From the NCBI RefSeq assembly GCF_900107925.1, contig NZ_FNUJ01000007.1, positions 186,001 to 250,000 of the forward strand: a stretch of 64,000 bases of DNA, given 5' to 3'. The position numbers were made by a program, and so were the translations under genes. The number at the start of each line of letters is the position of its first letter. Positions within the stretch are counted from its first letter, which is position 1. Shown one piece after another: positions 24,076 to 31,841 of the stretch. The notes beneath the pieces were generated by a model that worked only from the letters and a program-made list of their open reading frames with translations, did not search any database and was not told where the DNA came from. The DNA comes from Amycolatopsis pretoriensis (GTDB taxonomy: Bacteria; Actinomycetota; Actinomycetes; Mycobacteriales; Pseudonocardiaceae).

Positions 24076-25482
24076 GTGGACGTCCACATCGACCTGACCG
24101 GGAAGCGCGGGCACCGCGACGCGATCTACCGCCAGTTGCGCGCGGCGATCCTGGACGGCCGGATCCGGCCCGGCGAGGCGCTGCCGCCGACGCGGGAGCT
24201 GGCGCAACGGCTGGCGGTCTCCCGCACCACGGTCAGCGCCGCCTACGACCGGCTCACCGCCGAGGGGTTCCTCGCCGGGCGCGTCGGCGCGGGCACGTTC
24301 GTCACGGCGTCGTCGCTGACCCGGCCGGCGCCGTCCTCGGTTTCGGGGGTCCGCCCGCTGCCGGAGTGGGACGCGGTGCCGGCGCCGCCCGCGCCGTTCG
24401 CGCCGGCCCCGGAGTTCGACTTCCGGCCCGGCGTCCCGGACCTCACGCGGTTCCCCTTCGACACGTGGCGCCGGCTCGTCACGCAGCTGCTGCGCGCGGG
24501 CCAGGCCGACCTGATGACGTACGGCGATCCGCAGGGCCTCGCGGCGTTGCGCACCGAGATCGCGCGGCACATCGGGGTGTCGCGGGACGTGCGGGCGAGC
24601 GCGGCGCAGGTCGTCGTCACCGCCGGCGCCCAGCAGACGACGGACCTGGTCGGGCGGGTGCTGTTGCGGCCGGGTGACGTGGCGGCCGTCGAGGACCCCG
24701 GCTACCCGCCGCCGCGGCTGGTGCTGGCCGCGCGGGGCGTGCGGGTGGCGCCGGTGCCGGTCGACTCCGCCGGGATCGTCGTCAGCGCGATCCCGGCCGA
24801 GGCGCGGCTGGTGTACGTGACGCCGTCGCACCAGTACCCGCTGGGGCTGTCGATGTCGCTGGAGCGGCGGCTCGAGCTGCTGGACTGGGCCGAGCGGCAC
24901 GACGCCGTGCTCGTCGAGGACGACTACGACACCGAGTTCCGCTACACCGGGCGTCCGCTGGAACCGTTGCACAGCTTGGATTCCCGCGGCCGGGTCGTGT
25001 ACGTCGGGTCGTTCTCGAAGGTGCTTTCGCCGGCGCTGCGGCTGGGGTTCCTCGTCGCGCCGCCGTCACTCGTGCCGGCGCTGGTGAAGGCCCGGTACCT
25101 CACGGACTGGCACGCGCCGAACGTCGAGCAGGCGGCGCTGGCGGCGTTCATGGCCGAGGGCGGCTTCGCGCGGCACGTCCGGCGGATGCGGAAGGTCTAC
25201 CGCGAGCGGCACGAACTGCTGTCGGCGCTTCTTCCCGCCTTCGGTTTCTTGACGCTGTTGCCGTCTTCGGCCGGGCTGCACGTGAGCGCGGTTTCTCCGT
25301 CGGACCTCTCGCCGTTGGTGCGCCGCGCCCGGCACGCCGGCGTCCGGCTGTACTCGCTGGGCGACTTCGCGGTGGGCGAGCGGCCGCACGGGCTCGTGTT
25401 CGGCTACGGTGCGGTCGCGACCGAGCGGATCGGGCCGGGACTGGCCCGGCTGCGGGCGCTGGCGGACGGGGGAGCGGCGTGA
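24076..25482 (+). CDS. MocR-type GntR/aminotransferase regulator
   Basis: 468-aa fusion: N-terminal winged helix of the GntR family (residues about 8-75: AIYRQLRAAILDGRIRPGEALPPTRELAQRLAVSRTTVSAAYDRL) and a fold-type I aminotransferase domain (about 120-465). The PLP lysine is in VYVGSFSKVLSPALRLGF and the phosphate/pyridine Asp in EDDYDTEFRY. PLP is normally a sensor, not a catalyst, in these regulators. GTG 24076 is preferred over GTG 24058 because of operator repeats. Target may be the divergent DinB-like gene or vitamin B6 metabolism; not decidable here. Overlaps the next gene by GTGA. Confidence 0.92.
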   Translation: MDVHIDLTGKRGHRDAIYRQLRAAILDGRIRPGEALPPTRELAQRLAVSRTTVSAAYDRLTAEGFLAGRVGAGTFVTASSLTRPAPSSVSGVRPLPEWDAVPAPPAPFAPAPEFDFRPGVPDLTRFPFDTWRRLVTQLLRAGQADLMTYGDPQGLAALRTEIARHIGVSRDVRASAAQVVVTAGAQQTTDLVGRVLLRPGDVAAVEDPGYPPPRLVLAARGVRVAPVPVDSAGIVVSAIPAEARLVYVTPSHQYPLGLSMSLERRLELLDWAERHDAVLVEDDYDTEFRYTGRPLEPLHSLDSRGRVVYVGSFSKVLSPALRLGFLVAPPSLVPALVKARYLTDWHAPNVEQAALAAFMAEGGFARHVRRMRKVYRERHELLSALLPAFGFLTLLPSSAGLHVSAVSPSDLSPLVRRARHAGVRLYSLGDFAVGERPHGLVFGYGAVATERIGPGLARLRALADGGAA

Positions 25483-25925
25483 CCGACGACGTGATGGTGG
25501 CGATCGACGCCGGCCTGCGGCAGCACATCGGCGGTGACCGCGCGGGCGCGTACGCGACGTTCACGGAGTTGTGGGCGTCGATCGGCCCGGACGGCGACCC
25601 GCTGCACCGCGTCGCGCTGGCCCACCACATGGCCGACGTGTGCGACGACCCGGCGGAGGAGCTGGAGTGGGACCTGCGCGCGCTGGCGGCGGCGGACTCG
25701 CTGACCGACTCGCGGGCCCAGGAGTACCACTCGTCCTTAGCGGTGCGCGGGTTCTACCCGTCGCTGCACCTCAACCTGGGCGAGGACTACCGCAAACTGG
25801 GTGACCTGGCCGCGGCCCGTGAGCAGCTGGAACTGGCCCGAGCCCGCCTCGACGCCCTGGGCGACGACGACTACGCGGCAGGCATCCGCTCGGCGGTGGA
25901 CGGCCTGGCCGAACGCCTCGGCTGA
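25479..25925 (+). CDS. TPR-like small protein
   Basis: 148-aa all-helical protein with tetratricopeptide-like hairpins (HRVALAHHMADVCDDPAEELEWDLRALAAAD; PSLHLNLGEDYRKLGDLAAAREQLELARARL). Possibly a protein-interaction adaptor; homologues are simply annotated as tetratricopeptide proteins. Starts at GTG 25479 inside the MocR stop (GTGA), so it is translationally coupled to the regulator. Confidence 0.8.
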   Translation: MTDDVMVAIDAGLRQHIGGDRAGAYATFTELWASIGPDGDPLHRVALAHHMADVCDDPAEELEWDLRALAAADSLTDSRAQEYHSSLAVRGFYPSLHLNLGEDYRKLGDLAAAREQLELARARLDALGDDDYAAGIRSAVDGLAERLG

Positions 25926-26027
25926 ATCGGTTTGAATACCACGAGAACGCCCCGTTTGCCGGACTTTCGCGCGGGTCCCGGCACCCTTACCCTGTGGTGA
26001 TCCAGCTCACCGACGGGAAGGATCGCC

Positions 26028-26459
26028 ATGCGGATTGCGGATCTGCTGCGCAAGAAGGGGTCGGCGGTCGCAACGGTCACCCCGGAGACCACGGTGACCG
26101 CGCTGCTGACCGGCTTGGCCGAACACAACGTGGGCGCGATGGTGGTCGTGGCCCCGGACGGATCGATAGCGGGCATCGTGTCGGAACGCGACGTGGTCCG
26201 CCGCCTCAACGAACACGGCCCGGGGCTGTTGGAGGGCCCGGTGTCATCGATCATGACAAAGCTGGTGGCGAGCTGTACACCGGACGACTCGGTGGACCAG
26301 CTGTCGGTGCTGATGACGGAGCGCCGAATCCGGCACGTGCCGGTGCTGGCCGACGGGCGGCTGGCCGGGATCGTGTCCATCGGGGATGTGGTGAAGAACC
26401 GGATGGAGCAGCTGGAGAAGAGCCAGGAACAACTGGAGGCGTACATCTCCCAGGGCTGA
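26028..26459 (+). CDS. Two-CBS-domain protein
   Basis: 143-aa cytosolic protein made of a tandem CBS pair (residues about 10-65 and 75-130): TVTPETTVTALLTGLAEHNVGAMVVV...GIVSERDVVRRL and CTPDDSVDQLSVLMTERRIRHVPVL...GIVSIGDVVKNR. Such stand-alone pairs bind adenosine nucleotides and modulate partner proteins; related actinobacterial proteins include the Hrp1-type dormancy proteins. GAAGG ribosome site at 26017. A hairpin terminator follows at 26475, isolating it from the downstream two-gene island. Confidence 0.92.
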   Translation: MRIADLLRKKGSAVATVTPETTVTALLTGLAEHNVGAMVVVAPDGSIAGIVSERDVVRRLNEHGPGLLEGPVSSIMTKLVASCTPDDSVDQLSVLMTERRIRHVPVLADGRLAGIVSIGDVVKNRMEQLEKSQEQLEAYISQG

Positions 26460-26474
26460 GGAGGGCACGCCGTG

Positions 26475-26510
26475 ACGGGCGTCCCGCTCAGCAGCGAGCG
26501 GAACGCCCGT
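26475..26510 (+). terminator. Hairpin after CBS gene
   Basis: Arms ACGGGCGTCCCGCTC and its nearly perfect complement (26475-26489, 26494-26510) with one bulged base. It separates the CBS gene from the LCAT/STAND island. Confidence 0.6.
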
Positions 26511-26620
26511 GCGGTGTCGGTTGATCGGCGCCGTGTCCGCACCACGGCGTAACACTCTTCGCGGCCGTCACGACCCTGCCACTGGCACCTTGTCATGGCG
26601 CAACGGGAAGTGAGTACGGC

Positions 26621-28054
26621 TTGCGACGCCTCCAGCACCTTGTGGTGGTCATCCCCGGTATCGGTGGTAGCGCCCTGCGGAGACCGGATGGAACCACCTG
26701 GGAATTAGCGGGTGCGCAACTCGCAAGCATGGTCATCAGCCCGACCGGGTTGGACCTCGAACGATTTCCCGAGCTCGAACCGAGTGCGCTCGTCCGCACG
26801 TTCAGCGCGTTCGGCCCACTGCTGACCATCATCGGTTACGACAGATTGAGCGAACGCCTCACGAAGAGCTTCAAGGACGTCGTCCTGCACACGTATCGCT
26901 CTGGGGAAGCTGTTCCCGAAGACGTCGACGTTCTGCTGTTCCCGTACGACTTTCGTCGCTCGGTGGCCGATGCGGCGGAGCGCCTGGCCGGTGCGGTGCG
27001 TGCGACACTGGGACCTGAAGCCTCCTCGAGAAGGCGTGTCATCGTCGTGGCTCACTCCATGGGAGGGTTGGTCGCGAGGTACTGGATCGGCCCGCTCGGC
27101 GGCTGGTCGCTTTGTTCGGCGTTGCTGACTCTGGGGACGCCACATCGTGGCGCCCCGAAAGCCGTCGACTGGTTGGTCCGCGGACCGGGAATCGGCCCGC
27201 TTCGGCACCCCGGTCTGCGGAAAGTGCTGCGCCGGTGGCCCTCGCTCTACGAACTGCTGCCCCAGTATCCGGCGGTCTGGGACGAGAACGCCGGCCGCGA
27301 GACCGAGTTGACTCGGCTCCAACCGTCTGCCTACGCGGCACAGTTCGCGACGATGGCGGCCGCGGGCCGGCAGGTGCACGACGACATCGCCACGGCGTGG
27401 GGAGACATCCCGGCGGGCCGGGCCCCCGATGTGATTCCCTACTTCGGGCGTGGCCACGCCACCCCGAACCTGATCACCTTGCGGCCGAGCGGTCGACTCA
27501 CGGTTGTGAAGGAGGATCCCGCCTGGCGCGGCAATGTCGGCTGGGCGGGTGATGGCACAGTACCGGCGCTATCGGCGATTCCTCGCGAACTGGGCGAGCA
27601 GAGAGCGGTCTGGCGCGGCATGCGAGAGCGTCACGGTCCGCTGACCGGCACCCCGTCCGTCATCGAAGTCTTGAGGACCTATTCGGGCGAGCCCATGCCG
27701 ACGCGAGGCGGGGAAGCGCCGGAAACGCCGTGGCTTGGCCTCGATGTCGAGGACGTCGTGCCTGCCGGCATAGAGGTCGCGGTCGGCGTGACCATTCAGC
27801 CCGAAGCTGCACTGGCCGCCGGTGTGCAGATCACACTGTGCGCCGTTCCGGTGACCGCACCGCCGGTGTTCACGACGGTGATGACCGGCTCGGAGCGCAC
27901 CTGGCGGGCGACGTTGCCGGCCCTGCTGCCGGGTCGTTACCGCATCGAGTTCGAAGCACGGCAGGTGCGTGGTCCCGAATCGATCTTCGCCGACGTCGAT
28001 TTGGTCGTCCTGGATCCCACTCGGGAGGCCGAAGCCGCCGAGGAGGTGCTGTGA
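26621..28054 (+). CDS. LCAT-like alpha/beta hydrolase with C-terminal beta domain
   Basis: 477-aa protein. Residues 1-350 are an alpha/beta hydrolase of the lecithin:cholesterol acyltransferase/phospholipase group: oxyanion strand HLVVVIPGIGGSAL, nucleophile elbow VAHSMGG with Ser146, Asp311 in GDGTVPALS, and His338 in ERHGPLTG. Residues about 370-470 look like an Ig-like beta sandwich (GIEVAVGVTI...GRYRIEFEARQV). No signal peptide, so it acts inside the cell, unlike secreted lipases. TTG 26621 is the only start that keeps the first beta strand; GGGAAG lies 10 nt upstream. Overlaps the STAND gene by GTGA, so they are translated together. I infer a lipid-hydrolysing or acyl-transferring effector held in check or activated by the STAND partner. 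Confidence 0.85.
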   Translation: MRRLQHLVVVIPGIGGSALRRPDGTTWELAGAQLASMVISPTGLDLERFPELEPSALVRTFSAFGPLLTIIGYDRLSERLTKSFKDVVLHTYRSGEAVPEDVDVLLFPYDFRRSVADAAERLAGAVRATLGPEASSRRRVIVVAHSMGGLVARYWIGPLGGWSLCSALLTLGTPHRGAPKAVDWLVRGPGIGPLRHPGLRKVLRRWPSLYELLPQYPAVWDENAGRETELTRLQPSAYAAQFATMAAAGRQVHDDIATAWGDIPAGRAPDVIPYFGRGHATPNLITLRPSGRLTVVKEDPAWRGNVGWAGDGTVPALSAIPRELGEQRAVWRGMRERHGPLTGTPSVIEVLRTYSGEPMPTRGGEAPETPWLGLDVEDVVPAGIEVAVGVTIQPEAALAAGVQITLCAVPVTAPPVFTTVMTGSERTWRATLPALLPGRYRIEFEARQVRGPESIFADVDLVVLDPTREAEAAEEVL

Positions 28055-31000
28055 ACCGTCCGCTGTGGAACCGGGCGGAAGATCCCGGCCTCGTGCTGCG
28101 GTACGTCGAAGCCAACACCGCGGCCACCCTGTTGAGCTCGCTACCACCGCGCACCGAAGGGTTCGGTCTCGGTGCCTTGGAACGGGTTCGCGCGGTGTTC
28201 GAGGGGTTCGCTCGTGCGGGAATCCGATACGCCGACGAGTCGGTGGTGGGTCAAGACGGCTGGCAAGAGATCCGCGGTCCGACAGAGGTGCTGAAGTCAC
28301 CGCGGCTGGCGAACTGCGTCGACCTGGCGGTCACGTTCTCGGGTGCTTGCTTGGACGCCGGCGTGCACCCGCTCATCATCCTGCTGGACCCGGTAGCGGG
28401 TGGTCCTGCTCACGCGATGGTCGTGGCGTGGGTAGCCGGGTCCTGGAGCGGAGTCGGCGGAGACCCCGGATATGAGGACTTCGCTCCGGGTAACGGTCCG
28501 GAAGTGCTTTGGCCGCGTGGGATGCGCCAGGAAGTCGACGGTGCAGGGGCGTTTCTGCCGATCGAAATCACCCAGGTCACCGAGGAGGACCCCACCCTGG
28601 AGTCCGCGGTTCGGGTGGGCGCGAAGCTCCTGACCTCGGGGAACTGGCGGATCTCCCTCGTCGTGGATGTCGGCCTCCACTACGACCCGCGTGGCGAGAT
28701 GCGCGCTCAAGCCCGGCATGTGAGCGGCATTCACACACATATCGAGGAAGTCAACTTCCTCGAAGGTTTCCGCAGGAACCTCCTCGCCGCCAACCTGCCG
28801 TTCGTGCCGCCGGCGGATGAGAGCGATCCGGTCCACCCTCGCCGGTTGCTGGACCGTCTGGCCATGGACGCGGGGCTGCCCGGCGTGTTGCTGGTCGGCG
28901 CCGCCGGAGTGGGAAAGACACGCACCTGCTTCGAAGTCGCCGCTCAGGCGGTGCAGGCGGGCTGGGCGGTACTCCATGTGACCGCCGGCGAAACCGCCGT
29001 CACCAGTTCGACTCTGAACCAAGCGATCATCGAAGAACGTGCCGACCGGATCCTCGTCGTCCTGGACTACCTCAACGACTATCGCATCGACTGGCTGTCA
29101 CTGCGCAATCTCATATCGTCTGACAGGGCTCGTTACGGCTCGAAAATCGCCTTCATCGCTTCCTGCCGACCGGGGTGGCGTTCGACCGGAGCGGCGGCTT
29201 CGCTCGAAGTGCTGTTCGAAGTCATCGAGCTGGAGCCCGATGCGGCGCGAACGGCGGCGATCCGGGACCAGATCCTGCACGTGATGGCACCGGGGGCGGT
29301 TGAAGCGGTCGGTCTGGAGCGGATGCGGGACATCTGCGGAAACCGCCCGGTGATCGCCATGCTGATCGCTTCGGAGGCCGAAAGTCTCTGCGCTCGGCAC
29401 TTGCTGGAGGAGGCGCTTCCCCGGATCCGGTCGGCCGACCTCATCAGCTGGCTGAAACGCAGACTACGGGAGGACAACCTGCTCCCGTCTCCCCCTGCCA
29501 ACCACTTTGATGATGACGTGGCACCGCCAGGGCGTTCCCTGCAGGCGTGTGTGGCCATGATGCTTGCTTCCCCGCAAGGCGAAGCAAGCATCATGACATG
29601 CGGCCAAGAGCTGGCTGACGCCGAATCGATCTTCGCGAAGTTGAAGATGATGAAGTGGATGGTGAGAGGCCCTGGAGGATGGGCGCCGGTGCACGACCTG
29701 GTCGCCGACCAGCTGGTGGAGCACATCCTGATCGACCAGGTGACGAACATCGTTCGCGGAGATCTGTCCGATCGCGTGCTCGAAACTTGTTTGACGTCGG
29801 GGCGGTCCGTCGGTCGGTTCGCGCTGAACCTCAGTCGCGTGATACGCGACATGCCCACTGGAAAAGGGGAATCGTTTCGCAGTCGTTGTGCGGCATGGTT
29901 GTCCGCCAATGCGGAGCGTGCGGGTGAGGTGTTGGCCGGTGGTGAGGACGAGGGATCGTACGCTATCGGTGCCGTGTTAGAAAATCCCGCTTGGTCGCCG
30001 GTGGCTTTCAACGCATGGCATCAGGTCGTGGATCCCTGGTTGCGGCGGTACAAGCGGTCGATGTCCGCTCGTCACCTGTTCTACAAGGGATTCCGCTCAG
30101 AGGTGGGAAAGACCGACCCTCGGCTTGTGCCGGAGGCCCTTGCGTGGCTGAGCGAGCACGATACGACCGTTGAGGCGGGGTTTGTGCTGGGGCCTCTGCT
30201 GGGTCGTGATCTTGATGTGGGGAGTGCTGGGGTTGCGGTCGGTCATGCTCTTGCGTGGCTGGGTGTGCATGGAACGACCGTTGATGCGCAATTCGTTTTT
30301 TATGCTCTGTTGGGTCGTGATCTTGATGTGGGGAGTGCTGGGGTTGCGGTCGGTCATGCTCTTGCGTGGCTGGGTGTGCATGGAACGACCGTTGATGCGC
30401 AATTCGTTTTTTATGCTCTGTTGGGTCGTGATCTTGATGTGGGGAGTGCTGGGGTTGCGGTCGGTCATGCTCTTGCGTGGTTGAGTGTGCATGGAACGAT
30501 CGTTGAGGCCAGGTTTGTGCTGAGCCCTCTGTTGGGCCGTGATCTTGATGTGGGGAGTGCTGGGGTTGCGGTCGGTCATGCCCTTGCGTGGCTGAGCGAG
30601 CAAGATACGACCGTTGAGGCGGGGTTTGTGCTGAGCCCTCTGTTGGGTCGTGATCTTGATGTGGGGAGTGCTGGGGTTGCGGTCGGTCATGCGCTCGCGT
30701 GGCTGGGTGTGCATGGAACGACCGTTGATGCGCAATTCGTTTTTTATGCTCTGTTGGGTCGTGATCTTGATGTGGGGAGTGCTGGGGTTGCGGTCGGTCA
30801 TGCTCTTGCGTGGTTGAGTGTGCATGGAACGATCGTTGAGGCCAGATTTGTGCTTGAGTCCCTTTTGGGTCGTGAAGTTGATGTGGAGAGTGCTGGGGTT
30901 GCCGTCGGTCATGCTCTTGCGTGGTTGAGTGCGCATGGAGCGATTGTCGAGGCTGGGTTCGTGCTGGGGTCTCTGTTGGGTCGCGATCTTGATGTGGGGA

Positions 31001-31833
31001 GCGCGGGGGTTGTGGCCACTCGGATTCGTGATTGGTTGCGTCAATGCGGAACTGCTGTCGATGCGCAGTACGCCTTGGTGAAACTCTTCTCGCGCAAGAT
31101 TGATGACGCAATTATGGAGGCGATCATTGATGCTTGTTTTTCTTGGCTTCGCCTGAATGGAACTTTGGCGAACGCGCATTTCTTGCTCGGATGCTTGCTG
31201 AGGCAGAATCTCAATGATGAGTATCGCGACGAGGCGGTCAAGGTCTCATTGCGGTGGCTGGAACTCAATGGGGTCGGCGACGACTCCGTGTCGAAGTATA
31301 TCGCTCGTCAGCGTGAGATAACTGAGCCTGTCGCGGTTGCGTTCGTCGAGTGGGCGATCGCTAATCCTGGTGTCGAGGATATAGCGTGGAGATTAGGTTC
31401 AGTAGTGAAGGGGATTGCGCTCTGGCCGCACGTCGCCGAGTCGTTGCTGACTGCTGTCGAGCGCACGGTATGGTCTCTTCCTGATCATGAAACCTCGCTG
31501 AATGAGCAATCTGAATTTGATGGTCTCATGCGCTATCTTTGTCGGGCCACTCCGCTTAGTAACGGTATTCTGGGTGCCAGAGTCGATGATCTTCTGCGAA
31601 TTTGGATCTCTCGACCGGAAAGTCTGAATTCAAATTGTTCGGCTGGGTCCAGCTTCTTGGAGCTCGTGTCACGTTCCTGTAGTTTATTTGTCTTACCTCG
31701 TCATGATTTCAGTGATCCGATTGAAGTGCTTGACCGTCTTGAAGAATGGACTGGGTGCTGGCGATGCGATGTTGAGGAGCAAGAAGCTGCGTTCGCCTGC
31801 ATCAACCGAGCCCGATCGTTCTTGAGTTCCTGA
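28051..31833 (+). CDS. TGL-like/STAND NTPase with 37-aa repeat sensor
   Basis: 1260-aa multidomain protein. Residues 1-170: apparent transglutaminase-like cysteine peptidase fold with Cys89 (NCVDLA), His121 (HAMVVAW) and Asp138 (GGDPG) as candidate triad. Residues 265-560: P-loop NTPase of STAND type with Walker A GAAGVGKT (283-290) and Walker B ILVVLDY (Asp339), then a winged-helix-like region (VHDLVADQLVEHIL). Residues about 680-1080: tandem 37-aa helical repeats, of which the first eight are nearly alike; then a divergent helical C-terminus. GTG 28051 sits inside the preceding stop with GAGGAGG upstream. From about 30.1 kb GC and codon choice drop well below neighbours. Function is unproven; architecture fits bacterial immune or self/non-self STANDs. 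Confidence 0.85.
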   Translation: MNRPLWNRAEDPGLVLRYVEANTAATLLSSLPPRTEGFGLGALERVRAVFEGFARAGIRYADESVVGQDGWQEIRGPTEVLKSPRLANCVDLAVTFSGACLDAGVHPLIILLDPVAGGPAHAMVVAWVAGSWSGVGGDPGYEDFAPGNGPEVLWPRGMRQEVDGAGAFLPIEITQVTEEDPTLESAVRVGAKLLTSGNWRISLVVDVGLHYDPRGEMRAQARHVSGIHTHIEEVNFLEGFRRNLLAANLPFVPPADESDPVHPRRLLDRLAMDAGLPGVLLVGAAGVGKTRTCFEVAAQAVQAGWAVLHVTAGETAVTSSTLNQAIIEERADRILVVLDYLNDYRIDWLSLRNLISSDRARYGSKIAFIASCRPGWRSTGAAASLEVLFEVIELEPDAARTAAIRDQILHVMAPGAVEAVGLERMRDICGNRPVIAMLIASEAESLCARHLLEEALPRIRSADLISWLKRRLREDNLLPSPPANHFDDDVAPPGRSLQACVAMMLASPQGEASIMTCGQELADAESIFAKLKMMKWMVRGPGGWAPVHDLVADQLVEHILIDQVTNIVRGDLSDRVLETCLTSGRSVGRFALNLSRVIRDMPTGKGESFRSRCAAWLSANAERAGEVLAGGEDEGSYAIGAVLENPAWSPVAFNAWHQVVDPWLRRYKRSMSARHLFYKGFRSEVGKTDPRLVPEALAWLSEHDTTVEAGFVLGPLLGRDLDVGSAGVAVGHALAWLGVHGTTVDAQFVFYALLGRDLDVGSAGVAVGHALAWLGVHGTTVDAQFVFYALLGRDLDVGSAGVAVGHALAWLSVHGTIVEARFVLSPLLGRDLDVGSAGVAVGHALAWLSEQDTTVEAGFVLSPLLGRDLDVGSAGVAVGHALAWLGVHGTTVDAQFVFYALLGRDLDVGSAGVAVGHALAWLSVHGTIVEARFVLESLLGREVDVESAGVAVGHALAWLSAHGAIVEAGFVLGSLLGRDLDVGSAGVVATRIRDWLRQCGTAVDAQYALVKLFSRKIDDAIMEAIIDACFSWLRLNGTLANAHFLLGCLLRQNLNDEYRDEAVKVSLRWLELNGVGDDSVSKYIARQREITEPVAVAFVEWAIANPGVEDIAWRLGSVVKGIALWPHVAESLLTAVERTVWSLPDHETSLNEQSEFDGLMRYLCRATPLSNGILGARVDDLLRIWISRPESLNSNCSAGSSFLELVSRSCSLFVLPRHDFSDPIEVLDRLEEWTGCWRCDVEEQEAAFACINRARSFLSS
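30100..31206 (+). repeat. 111-bp tandem repeat array inside the STAND gene
   Basis: Units of exactly 111 bp (37 aa) start at 30208, 30319, 30430, 30541, 30652, 30763, 30874 and 30985, with a 36-aa unit before and two decayed units after (31096, 31207). Units 30208 and 30319 are identical base for base, and 30652 differs by two bases. Consensus protein: DLDVGSAGVAVGHALAWL, then a variable loop, then TTVEAxFVLxxLLGR. Variation is confined to the loop after WL and the three residues after FV. Unit types occur in the order a-b-b-c-a-b-c-d, implying duplication of a three-unit block plus a single-unit duplication. Confidence 0.95.
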
Positions 31834-31841
31834 GGTAGGGG

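Noticed and set aside
30008..31179. Long minus-strand reading frames opposite the 111-bp repeats
   Set aside because: Their Pro/Gln/His/Ser-rich repeats are simply the complement of the sense repeats; period is a multiple of three so all frames stay open. No start context or family match.
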